Shown here: positions 1 through 8,363 of the stretch, piece by piece | Layout: every line of letters starts with the position of its first letter | How positions within the stretch are numbered: position 1 is the stretch's first letter | DNA from: Thomasclavelia sp. | Lineage (GTDB): Bacteria; Bacillota_I; Bacilli_A; Erysipelotrichales; Coprobacillaceae | NCBI GenBank assembly: GCA_028749475.1 | Contig: JAQVWN010000007.1 | Span: forward strand, 1 to 64,000 | DNA: 64,000 nucleotides | Reading direction: 5' to 3' | Made by a program: the position numbers and the translations under genes | Notes under the pieces: generated by a model | Databases searched by the model: none | Told to the model about the DNA's origin: nothing | Seen by the model: only the letters and a program-made list of their open reading frames with translations

Positions 1-323
1 ATGTCATCTTATGTGAAAGAGGAGTAAGAACATTTGAATCATATACTAGAAATACATTAGACTTACAAGCAATCCCAGTAATAAAAAGATTAACGCATTT
101 ACCAATCATTATTGATCCATCTCATGCTGGTGGAAAATGGTGGTTAGTAGAACCAATGGCAAAAGCAGCAGTGGCAGCCGGAGCTGATGGATTAATGATC
201 GAAGTTCATAATAATCCTGAAAAAGCCTTATGTGATGGACCACAATCATTAAAACCAGAAAAATATGAAGAATTAATTGAAGAATTAAAAGATATCGCTA
301 AAATAGTAGGTAAAAAAATTTAA
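1..323 (+). CDS. aroF: 3-deoxy-7-phosphoheptulonate (DAHP) synthase, C-terminal part
   Basis: Partial gene that enters from the left edge in frame 3 and stops with TAA at 321-323. The enzyme condenses phosphoenolpyruvate with erythrose 4-phosphate, the first step of the shikimate pathway. Visible family signatures are RGVRTFE near the start, [13 protein letters not shown] and [16 protein letters not shown], which belong to the type I-beta DAHP synthase/KDO8P synthase barrel. The usual C-terminal end is present. It is followed directly by a promoter and riboswitch that do not belong to it. Function is confident; the symbol follows the Bacillota aroF/aroG-type naming. Confidence 0.9.
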   Translation, partial: VILCERGVRTFESYTRNTLDLQAIPVIKRLTHLPIIIDPSHAGGKWWLVEPMAKAAVAAGADGLMIEVHNNPEKALCDGPQSLKPEKYEELIEELKDIAKIVGKKI

Positions 324-342
324 AAAAACCGATGCTATTTTA

Positions 343-371
343 TTGACAGATAATAGTATTCATTGTATATT
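343..371 (+). promoter_or_regulatory. Sigma-A promoter of the c-di-GMP riboswitch transcript
   Basis: TTGACA at 343-348, a 17-nt spacer, and TATATT at 366-371. The expected transcription start is near 378, about 20 nt before the riboswitch core, so the riboswitch has its own promoter and is not read through from aroF. Confidence 0.75.
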
Positions 372-395
372 ATAAGTGGTAAGAAAAATAAATAT

Positions 396-500
396 TGAAA
401 AGGGCAAACCTATCGAAAGATAGGGACGCAAAACTATAGGATCATCCCTCATTAGAGAATGATAGCCAGCTACCATTATTAACATAATAAGATAACGGTA
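396..500 (+). promoter_or_regulatory. Cyclic di-GMP-I (GEMM) riboswitch
   Basis: The class I hallmarks appear in order: GGGCAAACC at about 402-410, a P2 stem closed by a GAAA tetraloop (CCTATC-GAAA-GATAGG), then GGGACGCAAA, then a tetraloop-receptor-like CTATAGG, and a second hairpin beginning TAGCCAGCTACC with its closing GGTA near 497. An intrinsic terminator follows at once, so ligand binding probably controls termination. No protein-coding gene on the + strand follows before 1422, and the intervening gene runs the other way. Confidence 0.85.
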
Positions 501-530
501 AAAGGCTGCTTCCATAGCCTTTTTAATTTT
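500..530 (+). terminator. Riboswitch expression-platform terminator
   Basis: AAAGGCT (501-507) pairs with AGCCTTT (516-522) and runs into T-rich sequence. GGCT can also pair with AGCC at the base of the aptamer (about 473-476), which offers a mutually exclusive structure typical of transcriptional riboswitches. Confidence 0.7.
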
Positions 531-544
531 ATATCTACCATTAT

Positions 545-680
545 AACTGGATTGATAAATTACATGTAGAGAAGCAATTTATCATTAAATTTTCACAATT
601 CACACAACCAAAACAACCAAAACAAAAAATCCAGTTTATTCGTCCTTTGGAATCTGCCGCACCAGATTCCATTTTTTTTA
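545..680 (+). ncRNA. Structured RNA downstream of the c-di-GMP riboswitch (candidate)
   Basis: Past the riboswitch terminator there is no ORF with a ribosome-binding site, but there is clear RNA-like structure. AACTGGATT (545-553) pairs with AATCCAGTT (628-636). Nested inside, GATAAATT (554-561) pairs with AATTTATC (576-583), followed by an unpaired A/C-rich stretch. The unit ends in a strong intrinsic terminator (648-680). It looks like a small RNA or second regulatory element expressed when the riboswitch allows read-through. I do not recognise a known family. Confidence 0.45.
648..680 (+). terminator. Intrinsic terminator of the riboswitch transcript
   Basis: TGGAATCTG (648-656) and CAGATTCCA (663-671) form a 9-bp stem followed by eight T residues. 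Confidence 0.85.
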
Positions 681-682
681 TT

Positions 683-710
683 TAAATAAAAAAAGCTCCG
701 AAGAGCTTTT
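683..710 (-). terminator. Terminator of the cyclophilin gene
   Basis: AAAAGCTC (691-698) and GAGCTTTT (703-710) form a hairpin; on the minus strand it is followed by a T tract. It overlaps the stop codon of the cyclophilin gene. Confidence 0.7.
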
Positions 711-1320
711 ATCCACCAATCTTAATTTGTCTAATTTTTTCAATTACAGGTTGGTTTTCTTTTGTAACAGTTCCATTATCATCAGTAACTGGAGTGTTGT
801 TGGCGATTTTATCAACTATATCCATTCCTTCATAAACGTAACCAAATACGGCATATTGTCCATCTAGAGAAGTACTATCTTTTTGAACAATAAAGAATTG
901 TGAACTAGCACTATCATTATCACTACTTCTAGCCATTGATACAGCACCTCTAGTATGACTTAAAGAGTTCTTTACATCATTAGAAGAGAATTCTCCTTTG
1001 ATAGTATCTTTAGAGCCACCAGTTCCATCACCATTAGGGTCTCCTCCTTGAATCATAAAATCTTTAATGATTCGATGAAATGTAAGACCATCATAGAATT
1101 TTTCTTTAACTAGTTTTTGGAAGTTTGTAACAGTAATTGGAGCTGTATCCGCATCAGCTTCAAATTTAATAGTTCCATAATCTTTAATAACTATTTCAAA
1201 AGCATAGTTACCTGAAAGATATTTCTTTTTAGAACTTTTACTAGTACTAGATGAATCGCTACAAGCCACAACCATTATTCCCATAAATAATACAAGCATT
1301 ATTTTAAGTAGTTTCTTCAT
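709..1320 (-). CDS. Cyclophilin-type peptidyl-prolyl cis-trans isomerase, lipoprotein
   Basis: 203 aa. It catalyses proline cis-trans isomerisation, here outside the membrane, where it would help fold secreted proteins. An N-terminal lipoprotein signal peptide ends in the lipobox VVAC (cysteine about residue 20), followed by a Ser/Lys-rich linker and a cyclophilin domain from about residue 40. Family motifs are FHRIIKDFMIQGGDPNGDGTGG and SQFFIVQ. The start is supported by AAGAAAGGA about 8 nt upstream. It is monocistronic, convergent with the riboswitch unit and divergent from pdxK. Function is secure; the physiological client is unknown. Confidence 0.92.
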   Translation of the reverse strand: MKKLLKIMLVLFMGIMVVACSDSSSTSKSSKKKYLSGNYAFEIVIKDYGTIKFEADADTAPITVTNFQKLVKEKFYDGLTFHRIIKDFMIQGGDPNGDGTGGSKDTIKGEFSSNDVKNSLSHTRGAVSMARSSDNDSASSQFFIVQKDSTSLDGQYAVFGYVYEGMDIVDKIANNTPVTDDNGTVTKENQPVIEKIRQIKIGG

Positions 1321-1421
1321 AATATATTCCTTTCTTAATAAACTAGTATAATTTTATCATAATAAAAATCTTATTGCTTTAATAATTGTGCTAATATGCT
1401 AAAATAGTTCAAGGAGATAAT

Positions 1422-2240
1422 ATGGGACTAAAAAAAATTGCGCTTATAAATGATGTAACTGGATATTCCAAATGCTCAATAGCAGCTATGCTGCCAATAG
1501 TATCAGCTATGGGAGTGGAAGGAATAATTATACCAACAGCTATTTTATCAATTAATACTTATTGGGACAATTATTACTTTGATGATTATACTAATCGAAT
1601 GAATGAATATATCAAAACATATAAAGATTTAAATCTTCATTTTGATGGTATTGCAACAGGATTCCTTGGTTCAACTAAACAAATTAGTATCGTTATTGAT
1701 TTTATAAAACATTTCAAAAAGGAAGATAATTTTGTCTTAGTTGATCCTGTAATGGGAGATCATGGGAAATTATATCCGACATATAATAAAGATATGAGAG
1801 AAAAAATGCGTTCTTTAATTCCATATGCTAACATTATTACCCCTAATCTAACTGAACTTTGTGCTTTACTTGATACTAAGTATCCAACTACTACCATTAG
1901 TAATGATACTTTATATGATATGTGTAAACAGTTATCAAAATTAGGACCTGAAAAGATTGTTGTAACGGGACTTGATCGGGGAGACTATATCGCCAACTTT
2001 ATTTATGAAAAAGGGAAAGACTATGAAGTGATAGAAACTAAACGTATAGGTAATGATCGTAGTGGAACTGGTGATGTTGTCAGTGCTGTTATTGCTGGTA
2101 GTATGATTAACGGTAGTAGCTTTAAACAAGCTGTAAGTAAAGCCGCTAGCTTTACTTCTAAATGTATAAAATATAGTGAAGAGGTTAAACAAGATAACCA
2201 TTTAGGTTTATGCTTTGAACCTTTTCTAAAAGAATTGTAG
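1422..2240 (+). CDS. pdxK: Pyridoxal/pyridoxamine kinase
   Basis: 272 aa, the usual length. It phosphorylates vitamin B6 vitamers to make pyridoxal phosphate. It has the ribokinase-like fold with the family motifs VLVDPVMGDHGKLY (about residues 107-120), ITPNLTEL, VVTGLDRGD and the C-terminal GNDRSGTGDVVSAV anion hole with the catalytic Asp. The start has AAGGAG 6-7 nt upstream. It is first in a three-gene co-directional run with a radical SAM protein and a tyrosine phosphatase, with gaps of 9-12 nt, so an operon is likely. The protein could equally be called pdxY; the reaction is confident, the exact symbol less so. Confidence 0.9.
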   Translation: MGLKKIALINDVTGYSKCSIAAMLPIVSAMGVEGIIIPTAILSINTYWDNYYFDDYTNRMNEYIKTYKDLNLHFDGIATGFLGSTKQISIVIDFIKHFKKEDNFVLVDPVMGDHGKLYPTYNKDMREKMRSLIPYANIITPNLTELCALLDTKYPTTTISNDTLYDMCKQLSKLGPEKIVVTGLDRGDYIANFIYEKGKDYEVIETKRIGNDRSGTGDVVSAVIAGSMINGSSFKQAVSKAASFTSKCIKYSEEVKQDNHLGLCFEPFLKEL

Positions 2241-2249
2241 GTAAGAGAA

Positions 2250-2891
2250 ATGATATTATATACAGTAAATAAAGGAAAATATTATAACATTGCTGACTAC
2301 GATAGTCATAAGGGAATGAAAGTTTATGTTAATTTGACTAATAGATGTAGTTGCAATTGTACCTTTTGTCTTAGACAAACTAAACAAATGTTAGAAAATA
2401 ATACCTTATGGTTAAAGGAAGAACCATCAGTAAAACAAATAATTGATGAATTTGATAAATATGATATAAATGAATTTGAAGAAATTATATTTTGTGGATT
2501 TGGTGAACCTTTAATTAGAAATGATGATGTTATTAAGGTAGCTAAATATCTTAAAGAAAGAGATCCTAATTGTTCTATTAGAGTTAATACCAATGGATTA
2601 TCTTCTTTAAGTAATAAAAGAGATATTACAAAAGATTTTAAAGGTGTTCTCGATACTATTTCAGTATCATTAAATGCTACTACTAAAGAAGAATATTTCC
2701 AAATGACTAGAAGTTCATTTGGAATAGATTCTTTTGATGAAATGTTAGATTTTGCTAAGAAGGCTAAAAAGACTTCTAAAAAAGTTGTTTTAACAGTTGT
2801 TGATATTATTGGTGAACAAAAGATAAAACAATGTCAAAAGATTGCAGATGACTTAGGAGTACATCTTAGAGTAAGACCATTTGAAAAGTAG
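2250..2891 (+). CDS. Radical SAM protein, TatD-associated family
   Basis: 213 aa, short for a radical SAM enzyme. The [4Fe-4S]/SAM motif CxxxCxxC is at residues 34-41 inside VNLTNRCSCNCTFCLR. CGFGEPL is the glycine-rich SAM-binding strand, and VNTNG and VSLNA follow in the expected order. The sequence matches the short family (TIGR04038-like) often encoded next to tatD; here no tatD is adjacent, and its neighbours are pyridoxal kinase and a tyrosine phosphatase. The substrate of the family is not known. Ribosome-binding sequence is weak (GGTAAGAG). Confidence 0.85.
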   Translation: MILYTVNKGKYYNIADYDSHKGMKVYVNLTNRCSCNCTFCLRQTKQMLENNTLWLKEEPSVKQIIDEFDKYDINEFEEIIFCGFGEPLIRNDDVIKVAKYLKERDPNCSIRVNTNGLSSLSNKRDITKDFKGVLDTISVSLNATTKEEYFQMTRSSFGIDSFDEMLDFAKKAKKTSKKVVLTVVDIIGEQKIKQCQKIADDLGVHLRVRPFEK

Positions 2892-2903
2892 AGGAAATAA
2901 ATT

Positions 2904-3638
2904 ATGATGCAACTTTCTAGAGAAGAAAGATTATTAAAAATAGATGGAATGACAAACATTAGAGATTTAGGTGGGTATGAAACTAAAGAAGGATTCTATA
3001 CAAAATCTCATAAATTTGTTAGAAGTACTAATCCAAGTAATATAAGTGATGAATCTAAAGCTAAACTATATGACTACGGTATTAGAACAGTAGTAGATTT
3101 AAGAAGCGAATTTGAAATGGAAAACCAACCTCATGGTTTAAATAACTATGATGATATTGAGTATTATCATATAAACATCTTAGAACAAACTGATATGAAC
3201 GTTGTACCTGATAATATTAAAGAATATTCTGATTTATCCGGTTTCTATATCTTTGCCATTGAAGCTAATAAATCAAGAATCAAAGAAGTGTTCGAAATCT
3301 TTGCATCTCATCTTGAAGGATGCATTATGTTTAACTGTTCTGCTGGAAAAGATCGAACAGGAATTATTGCGGCACTACTTCTTGATTTAGCAGGATGTCA
3401 TGAATATGATATTGTTAAAGATTATTCCGAAAGTTATGAAAACAATTTACCAATTATCAGTAAACTAGAACAAATGATAGGTGAAGAACAACAAAAGTAT
3501 TTAGGATCTTCACCTGATATTATGATGAAATTCTTGGATTATATTACTGAAACTTATGGTAGTGCCAAGGCTTATTTATTAAGTATTGGTTTAGATGAAG
3601 AAAAGATAGAAGATATTAAAGACAACTTTATAATTTAA
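2904..3638 (+). CDS. Tyrosine/serine protein phosphatase family protein
   Basis: 244 aa. It has the N-terminal signature MTNIRDLGGY and the catalytic P-loop NCSAGKDRTGI (Cys-x5-Arg, about residues 147-157) of the bacterial Y_phosphatase3 family. Such proteins hydrolyse phosphotyrosine, phosphoserine or phosphoinositides; the actual substrate is unknown. The start ATG at 2904 or the adjacent ATG at 2907 are both possible; GAGG lies 7-10 nt upstream. It is the last gene of the pdxK operon and is followed by a strong terminator. Confidence 0.87.
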   Translation: MMQLSREERLLKIDGMTNIRDLGGYETKEGFYTKSHKFVRSTNPSNISDESKAKLYDYGIRTVVDLRSEFEMENQPHGLNNYDDIEYYHINILEQTDMNVVPDNIKEYSDLSGFYIFAIEANKSRIKEVFEIFASHLEGCIMFNCSAGKDRTGIIAALLLDLAGCHEYDIVKDYSESYENNLPIISKLEQMIGEEQQKYLGSSPDIMMKFLDYITETYGSAKAYLLSIGLDEEKIEDIKDNFII

Positions 3639-3645
3639 AGTAATA

Positions 3646-3685
3646 AAGCCTCCAAACTATCTATATAGTATGGAGGCTATTTTTA
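3646..3685 (+). terminator. Terminator that also contains the next gene's ribosome-binding site
   Basis: AGCCTCCA (3647-3654) pairs with TGGAGGCT (3671-3678), extended by an inner ACTAT/ATAGT stem, and is followed by a T run. The 3' arm GGAGG (3672-3676) is the Shine-Dalgarno sequence of the following gene, whose ATG is at 3685. The one hairpin would therefore both terminate transcription and mask the start site. Confidence 0.75.
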
Positions 3686-4089
3686 TGAAAGTTTATAAAG
3701 CAATTACATTTAAAGAAAAACAAACAGTCTTAAAAGATATATTCTCTAAATATAAAAAAGCAAAACTTAAATTGGAACTATTAGAAAACAAAAATTTCTA
3801 TCCTAGTTTTAGTTATAACTTTGTTGGAGAAGCTAGAGATAAGTATAAAACAACTAATATGATTTCTGTATTAGATGAGTATCTTGATGATAAGACTGAA
3901 TTAGAATATATCATAGTTACTTTTGATACGATCTTAGATAGTCTAACTGATGAAAGTCGGATGATCATTGAACATGATTTTTTACTTTCTAATAATAAAA
4001 GTTGGTACTTAGATTATTATTCTAAGAGTACTTATTATCGAATGAAAACCAAAGCAATGGAAGAAATCTTGTTTTATTTAAATGTATAA
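3685..4089 (+). CDS. MG284/MPN403-like small protein with sigma region 4-like HTH
   Basis: 134 aa from the ATG at 3685, which has GGAGG 8 nt upstream; the in-frame ATG at 3670 lies inside the terminator stem and has no site. The first part is helical and lysine-rich. The C-terminal SWYLDYYSKSTYYRMKTKAM (about 107-126) resembles the helix-turn-helix of sigma-70 region 4 or ArpU-like regulators. The overall pattern recalls the MG284/MPN403 family of Mollicutes and relatives. Role unknown; a DNA-binding regulator is a guess from the HTH. Confidence 0.6.
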   Translation: MKVYKAITFKEKQTVLKDIFSKYKKAKLKLELLENKNFYPSFSYNFVGEARDKYKTTNMISVLDEYLDDKTELEYIIVTFDTILDSLTDESRMIIEHDFLLSNNKSWYLDYYSKSTYYRMKTKAMEEILFYLNV

Positions 4090-4118
4090 TTGAAAAATAA
4101 CATATTTCTCTTTATAAT
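4090..4118 (+). promoter_or_regulatory. Sigma-A promoter of the purine permease gene
   Basis: TTGAAA at 4090-4095, 17-nt spacer, TATAAT at 4113-4118. Transcription would start near 4125, giving a leader of only about 30 nt, too short for a purine riboswitch. Confidence 0.7.
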
Positions 4119-4154
4119 GGGGGAGTATTTTAAAAAAACGAGAGGGGAAGAAAT

Positions 4155-5477
4155 ATGTTAGAAAAACTATTTCATTTAAAAGAAAAGGGTGTAACTGTAA
4201 AAGGTGAAATTATCGCCGGTGTTACTACTTTCCTTGCAATGGCCTACATTCTTGCTGTAAATCCAACTATGCTTGGATCAACAGGACTTAATGTTGATGG
4301 TGTCTTCTTTGCGACTGCATTATCTGCAGGACTTGCAACACTTATCATGGGTCTACTTGCAAACTATCCAGTAGCTTTAGCTCCAGGAATGGGAGTAAAT
4401 GCTTTATTTACTTACACTTTAGTTGGAACTATGGGTTATTCTCCTGCTGCTGCTTTAGCTGCAGTAGTAGTATCTGGACTTATTTTCTTAGTTATTTCTG
4501 TTACTGGAATTCGTACAGCAGTTATTAATGCAATTCCTCAACAACTTAAGCTAGCTATCGGAGCTGGTATCGGATTCTTTATTGCTTTTATTGGTTTAAA
4601 GAATGCGGGAATTATTGTCCTTAGTGAATCTACTTTTGTAACACTAGGAAACCTTAGTTCACCAACTGTTTTACTTGCCATTTTTGGTATCTTAGTAACA
4701 ATTGTCTTTATGGCTAAAAAGATTCCAGCCGGTGTATTTTATGGTTTATTAATTACAGCTATAGTTGGAATTATTTTAGGATTATGTGGTATTAAAGGAA
4801 TGCCTTCAACTCCATCAGGAATTGTTAGTGCTGAAATTAATACTTCAATTGTTGGTTTATTCATGAAAGGATTTGGAGAATTATTCTCACATCCTGATTG
4901 TATTATTGCTTTATTCTCATTATTATTCGTTGACTTCTTTGATACTGCTGGAACACTTATGGCTGTTGCATCAAAATCAAATTTAGTTGATGAAAATGGT
5001 GAATTAGAAAATATTGAACAAGCTTTAGTTGCTGACTCAGCTGGTACTGTAATTGGTGGTGTTCTTGGAACTTCAACAGTTACTTCATTCGTTGAATCAA
5101 CAGCTGGTGTAGAAGCTGGTGGACGTACAGGACTTACTGCTGTTACTACAGCTGTTCTATTCTTCCTTGCAATCTTCTTCTCACCACTTCTTTCAGTAGT
5201 AACTTCTGCTGTAACTACTCCAGCATTATTTGCTGTAGGTATTTCAATGGCTACTCAATTCGGTGGAATTGATTGGGATGATTTTGTATTCACTGCTTCA
5301 GGATTTGTTACAGTAATCTTTATGATTTTATCTTATTCAATCTCTAATGGTATTGCTATGGGATTCATCACATATGCATTATCTTGTGTTGCTTCAGGTA
5401 GAAGAAAAGAAGTACATCCAATTGTATGGTGCTTAGTAGTAATCTTTGTATTCTACTTTGGATTTGCTCTTCGATAG
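4155..5477 (+). CDS. NCS2-family purine permease (AzgA/PbuG type)
   Basis: 440 aa membrane protein that imports purine bases (guanine, hypoxanthine or adenine in this subfamily), probably by proton symport. It starts with the typical cytosolic stretch ending in GEIIAGVTTFLAMAYILAVNP, followed by about 12-14 hydrophobic segments. The conserved AzgA-branch signatures are APGMGVNALFTY, LFVDFFDTAGTLMAVA and STVTSFVESTAGVEAGGRTG. The start has GAGGGGAAG 6 nt upstream. Single-gene unit with its own promoter and terminator. The precise base preference cannot be read from the sequence. Confidence 0.92.
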   Translation: MLEKLFHLKEKGVTVKGEIIAGVTTFLAMAYILAVNPTMLGSTGLNVDGVFFATALSAGLATLIMGLLANYPVALAPGMGVNALFTYTLVGTMGYSPAAALAAVVVSGLIFLVISVTGIRTAVINAIPQQLKLAIGAGIGFFIAFIGLKNAGIIVLSESTFVTLGNLSSPTVLLAIFGILVTIVFMAKKIPAGVFYGLLITAIVGIILGLCGIKGMPSTPSGIVSAEINTSIVGLFMKGFGELFSHPDCIIALFSLLFVDFFDTAGTLMAVASKSNLVDENGELENIEQALVADSAGTVIGGVLGTSTVTSFVESTAGVEAGGRTGLTAVTTAVLFFLAIFFSPLLSVVTSAVTTPALFAVGISMATQFGGIDWDDFVFTASGFVTVIFMILSYSISNGIAMGFITYALSCVASGRRKEVHPIVWCLVVIFVFYFGFALR

Positions 5478-5487
5478 AGTGTTTAAA

Positions 5488-5513
5488 AGACAAACGAAAG
5501 TTTGTCTTTTTTT
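5488..5513 (+). terminator. Terminator of the purine permease gene
   Basis: AGACAAAC-GAAA-GTTTGTCT hairpin followed by a T run. Confidence 0.85.
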
Positions 5514-5570
5514 ATGCTTATATTTCGACTAAAAAGTATTTATCGTGTATGATAAATAAGAGGTAATAAT

Positions 5571-6320
5571 ATGAAACTAGTGAGTTGGAATGTAAATGGA
5601 ATTAGAGCTTGTATAAATAAAGGGTTCTTTGATGTTGTTAAAGATTTAAATGCTGATATCTTTAGTATTCAAGAATCTAAAATGCAAGAAGGACAAGCAG
5701 ATATAGATATTGAAGGATATCATTATTATATGAATAGTGCTGTAAAAAAAGGATACTCCGGAACTATTGTTTATACTAAAGATGAACCTTTAAATGTTTC
5801 TTATGGAATTAATAAAGAAAAACATGATCAAGAAGGAAGAGTAATCACTTTAGAATATGATAAATTTTATTTAGTTGATTGTTACACTCCAAATTCTCAA
5901 AATGAATTAAAAAGATTAGATTATCGTATGGAGTGGGAAGATGATTTTAAAGAATATTTATTATCACTTAATAAACCAGTCATTCTTTGCGGAGATTTGA
6001 ATGTCGCAAAAGAAGAAATTGATATTAAAAATGCTAGCAGTAATCATCATAATGCTGGTTTTTCAGATGAAGAAAGAGATAAGATGAGAACTTTACTTAG
6101 TAGTGGGTTCGTTGATTCTTTTAGATATTTATATCCTGATGTTACTGGGGTATATTCTTGGTGGTCATATCGTTTTAATGCTCGAAAGAATAATGCTGGT
6201 TGGCGGATCGACTATTTTATTGTTAGTGAATCTTTAAAGAGTAAAATTAAAGAAGCGACTATTGAAACAAATATTATGGGTAGTGATCATTGCCCAATCA
6301 CTCTAACAATTGATATATAA
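5571..6320 (+). CDS. exoA: Exodeoxyribonuclease III / AP endonuclease
   Basis: 249 aa, normal length. It cleaves DNA at abasic sites and trims 3' ends in base-excision repair. The endonuclease/exonuclease/phosphatase fold shows VSWNVNGIRA at the N-terminus, IFSIQESKMQ (metal-binding Glu), VDCYTPNSQ, CGDLNVAKEEID, GWRIDYFIVS and the C-terminal catalytic GSDHCPI. GAGGTAAT precedes the ATG. A possible promoter is TTCGAC (5524-5529) and TATGAT (5548-5553) with an 18-nt spacer. Confidence 0.95.
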   Translation: MKLVSWNVNGIRACINKGFFDVVKDLNADIFSIQESKMQEGQADIDIEGYHYYMNSAVKKGYSGTIVYTKDEPLNVSYGINKEKHDQEGRVITLEYDKFYLVDCYTPNSQNELKRLDYRMEWEDDFKEYLLSLNKPVILCGDLNVAKEEIDIKNASSNHHNAGFSDEERDKMRTLLSSGFVDSFRYLYPDVTGVYSWWSYRFNARKNNAGWRIDYFIVSESLKSKIKEATIETNIMGSDHCPITLTIDI

Positions 6321-6346
6321 AAAAATCGGATTTCTCCGATTTTTAT
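6321..6346. terminator. Bidirectional terminator between exoA and pfp
   Basis: AAATCGGA (6323-6330) pairs with TCCGATTT (6335-6342) with A and T tracts on either side, serving both convergent genes. Confidence 0.8.
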
Positions 6347-7581
6347 TTACCTAGATGTTTACAACTATAATAAGCTGGAATTCCATCTTTATAAGGAATA
6401 TTTACTTCACCTTGAATTAAAGGATATAAATATTCATATAATTCATTAGTAATATTATTATGATCTTTATTTATCCATTCAACAGGTATTTTCTTTTCTA
6501 AATTTGCGACTGTTTTTACATCAGTATCAATGTAATCAATATGATAAGGATTATTTGAAGTTCTCTTTAAACCAATAACGTGACCTGACTTATTTTCTAA
6601 AGCTACATCTAAAGCTTTTTGTCCAATCACAAAACTCTCATTTAAATCGGTTTTACTTCCGATATGCATAGCACATCTTTGTAAGACATTTAATTCAATA
6701 CTTCTAACCTTACAGCCAAATTCTTTAAATACTAAGGACTCTAGTAATTTACCGGTTCCAGAATGAAGAACATGACCAAAGGCATCCTTTTTGGCATACT
6801 TAGAATTATCATCTAAGAAGTTACCATCTTTGTCTCTAACACCTTCACTAACCGCTACTACAACACAACGCTTCTTTTCTAGTACGCCAGCAATATCCTT
6901 TAAAAACTGTTGAGGATTGAATTCAACTTCTGGTAAGTAGATAAGATCAGGAGCATCGTTATATTCATTTCTGGCAAGAGCAGCACTAGCTGTTAACCAA
7001 CCAGCATTTCTTCCCATAATTTCAACGATAGTTACTGATTGTAATTGATAGATTAAACTATCATGAACTACTTCTAAGATAGATGTAGCAACATATTTGG
7101 CAGCTGAACCAAACCCAGGAGTATGATCAGTTCCAATTAAATCATTATCAATAGTTTTGGGTATTCCAATAAAATGAATATCACTATTAATACTCTTTCC
7201 ATAATCATCTAATTTCATTACTGTATCCATAGAATCATTTCCACCGATATAAAAGAAATCAGTTATTTCTAGTCCATTTAATATTTTAAATAATTCAATA
7301 AATGGTTTTTCATCTTCCCTATAATCAGGAAGTTTATAACGACAACTACCTAGATACATTGCTGGTGTTTGTTTAAGCATATTTATCTTATCACCTGTAT
7401 CAAATTCTTTTAGAAGGTCCATATAATTACCTTCAATTAGTCCCATAATCCCGTTGATCATTCCATAAACGTATTCATATTCATTTGAACTTTTAGCTCG
7501 ATGAATGATACCAGCCAGGCTTGCATTAATTGCGATTGTGGGTCCTCCAGATTGTCCAATAATGCAGTTTCTTTTTGCCAT
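6343..7581 (-). CDS. pfp: PPi-dependent 6-phosphofructokinase
   Basis: 412 aa. It interconverts fructose 6-phosphate and fructose 1,6-bisphosphate using pyrophosphate, the committed glycolytic step but reversible in this form. IGQSGGPTIAIN binds the phosphoryl donor. GGNDSMDT carries Asp where ATP-dependent enzymes have Gly, and GIPKTIDNDL has Lys in place of the Gly of ATP enzymes; both mark the PPi type. MGRNAGWLTA and the C-terminal substrate-binding region are intact. The start is preceded by AAAGGAGAAATA. Monocistronic on the minus strand. Confidence 0.92.
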   Translation of the reverse strand: MAKRNCIIGQSGGPTIAINASLAGIIHRAKSSNEYEYVYGMINGIMGLIEGNYMDLLKEFDTGDKINMLKQTPAMYLGSCRYKLPDYREDEKPFIELFKILNGLEITDFFYIGGNDSMDTVMKLDDYGKSINSDIHFIGIPKTIDNDLIGTDHTPGFGSAAKYVATSILEVVHDSLIYQLQSVTIVEIMGRNAGWLTASAALARNEYNDAPDLIYLPEVEFNPQQFLKDIAGVLEKKRCVVVAVSEGVRDKDGNFLDDNSKYAKKDAFGHVLHSGTGKLLESLVFKEFGCKVRSIELNVLQRCAMHIGSKTDLNESFVIGQKALDVALENKSGHVIGLKRTSNNPYHIDYIDTDVKTVANLEKKIPVEWINKDHNNITNELYEYLYPLIQGEVNIPYKDGIPAYYSCKHLGK

Positions 7582-7644
7582 TAATTATTTCTCCTTTGAC
7601 TTATCTATAATACCATTATCATTTATATAATCAAACAAGATTGA

Positions 7645-7675
7645 ACTAAAAAAGGAACATTTTTAATGTTCCTTA
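7645..7675 (-). terminator. Terminator of the LppM-like lipoprotein gene
   Basis: AAGGAACATT (7652-7661) and AATGTTCCTT (7665-7674) form a 10-bp stem; on the minus strand it is followed by a T tract. Confidence 0.8.
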
Positions 7676-7682
7676 TCTAATC

Positions 7683-8363
7683 CTATTTTTTATTTTTTTT
7701 CTTTTTAAGTTTAAGAACTAACATAGTTATAAATACTAGGACAATAAGTACCCCAACACTAATAGCAATAATTAATGGAACATTATTATCAGGTGTGGCT
7801 TTTGATACTATTTTAATAGTTGAAACATTGTTATCAGTTATTAAATCTACGATATCAATAGTTACTTTATTGCCATCAACTTTACCAACAGTACTACTAC
7901 TAATATTACCAGGCATTTCAATAGTAGCTGTCATAGTTACTCCAACCTTTTTAAGATCGATAGTTTGAGTATAAGAAGAAGGATCAGTTTTAGTTAAAGA
8001 CTTAGTATCTAGTTTTAAAGTATAAATACTAGTATCATTCTTTTCTTCTTTGGTTACTTTTTTTAGCATCTCTTTAACAGCACTTTTTTTAGCCACTGAT
8101 TTATAACCAACATATTTTTCACCATCAATAGTTTTAGATATTTCAGTGGTTTTATAATTAGATGTATCAGTTCCATTTAAAATGTTCTTTAATTCTTTCA
8201 TAGTATAACCAGAAGACTCTAAAGCATCTTTTTTAACTATTAGGCTCATCTGCATTGAACCAGTGTTTTCATCTTCTATTTTTACATCAACATTATATTG
8301 AACACATCCAGTTAATATAAATGTCATTATTAATGCTAGTAATACCTTTTTAATCTTACCCAT
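7683..8363 (-). CDS. LppM-like lipoprotein with a C-terminal membrane anchor
   Basis: 226 aa. A lipoprotein signal ends at LTGC (about residues 17-20); the extracellular part contains the pattern MSLIVKKDAL and a beta-rich domain typical of the LppM/DUF3153 family. A second hydrophobic segment (VPLIIAISVGVLIVLVFITM, about 196-215) is followed by a lysine-rich tail. It is thus anchored at both ends. Function of the family is not established. The gene stands alone between pfp and a divergent flavodoxin-like gene. Confidence 0.75.
   Translation of the reverse strand: MGKIKKVLLALIMTFILTGCVQYNVDVKIEDENTGSMQMSLIVKKDALESSGYTMKELKNILNGTDTSNYKTTEISKTIDGEKYVGYKSVAKKSAVKEMLKKVTKEEKNDTSIYTLKLDTKSLTKTDPSSYTQTIDLKKVGVTMTATIEMPGNISSSTVGKVDGNKVTIDIVDLITDNNVSTIKIVSKATPDNNVPLIIAISVGVLIVLVFITMLVLKLKKKKNKK

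Noticed and set aside
4090-4154. Purine riboswitch before the NCS2 permease
   Set aside because: The predicted leader is about 30 nt and lacks the conserved loops.
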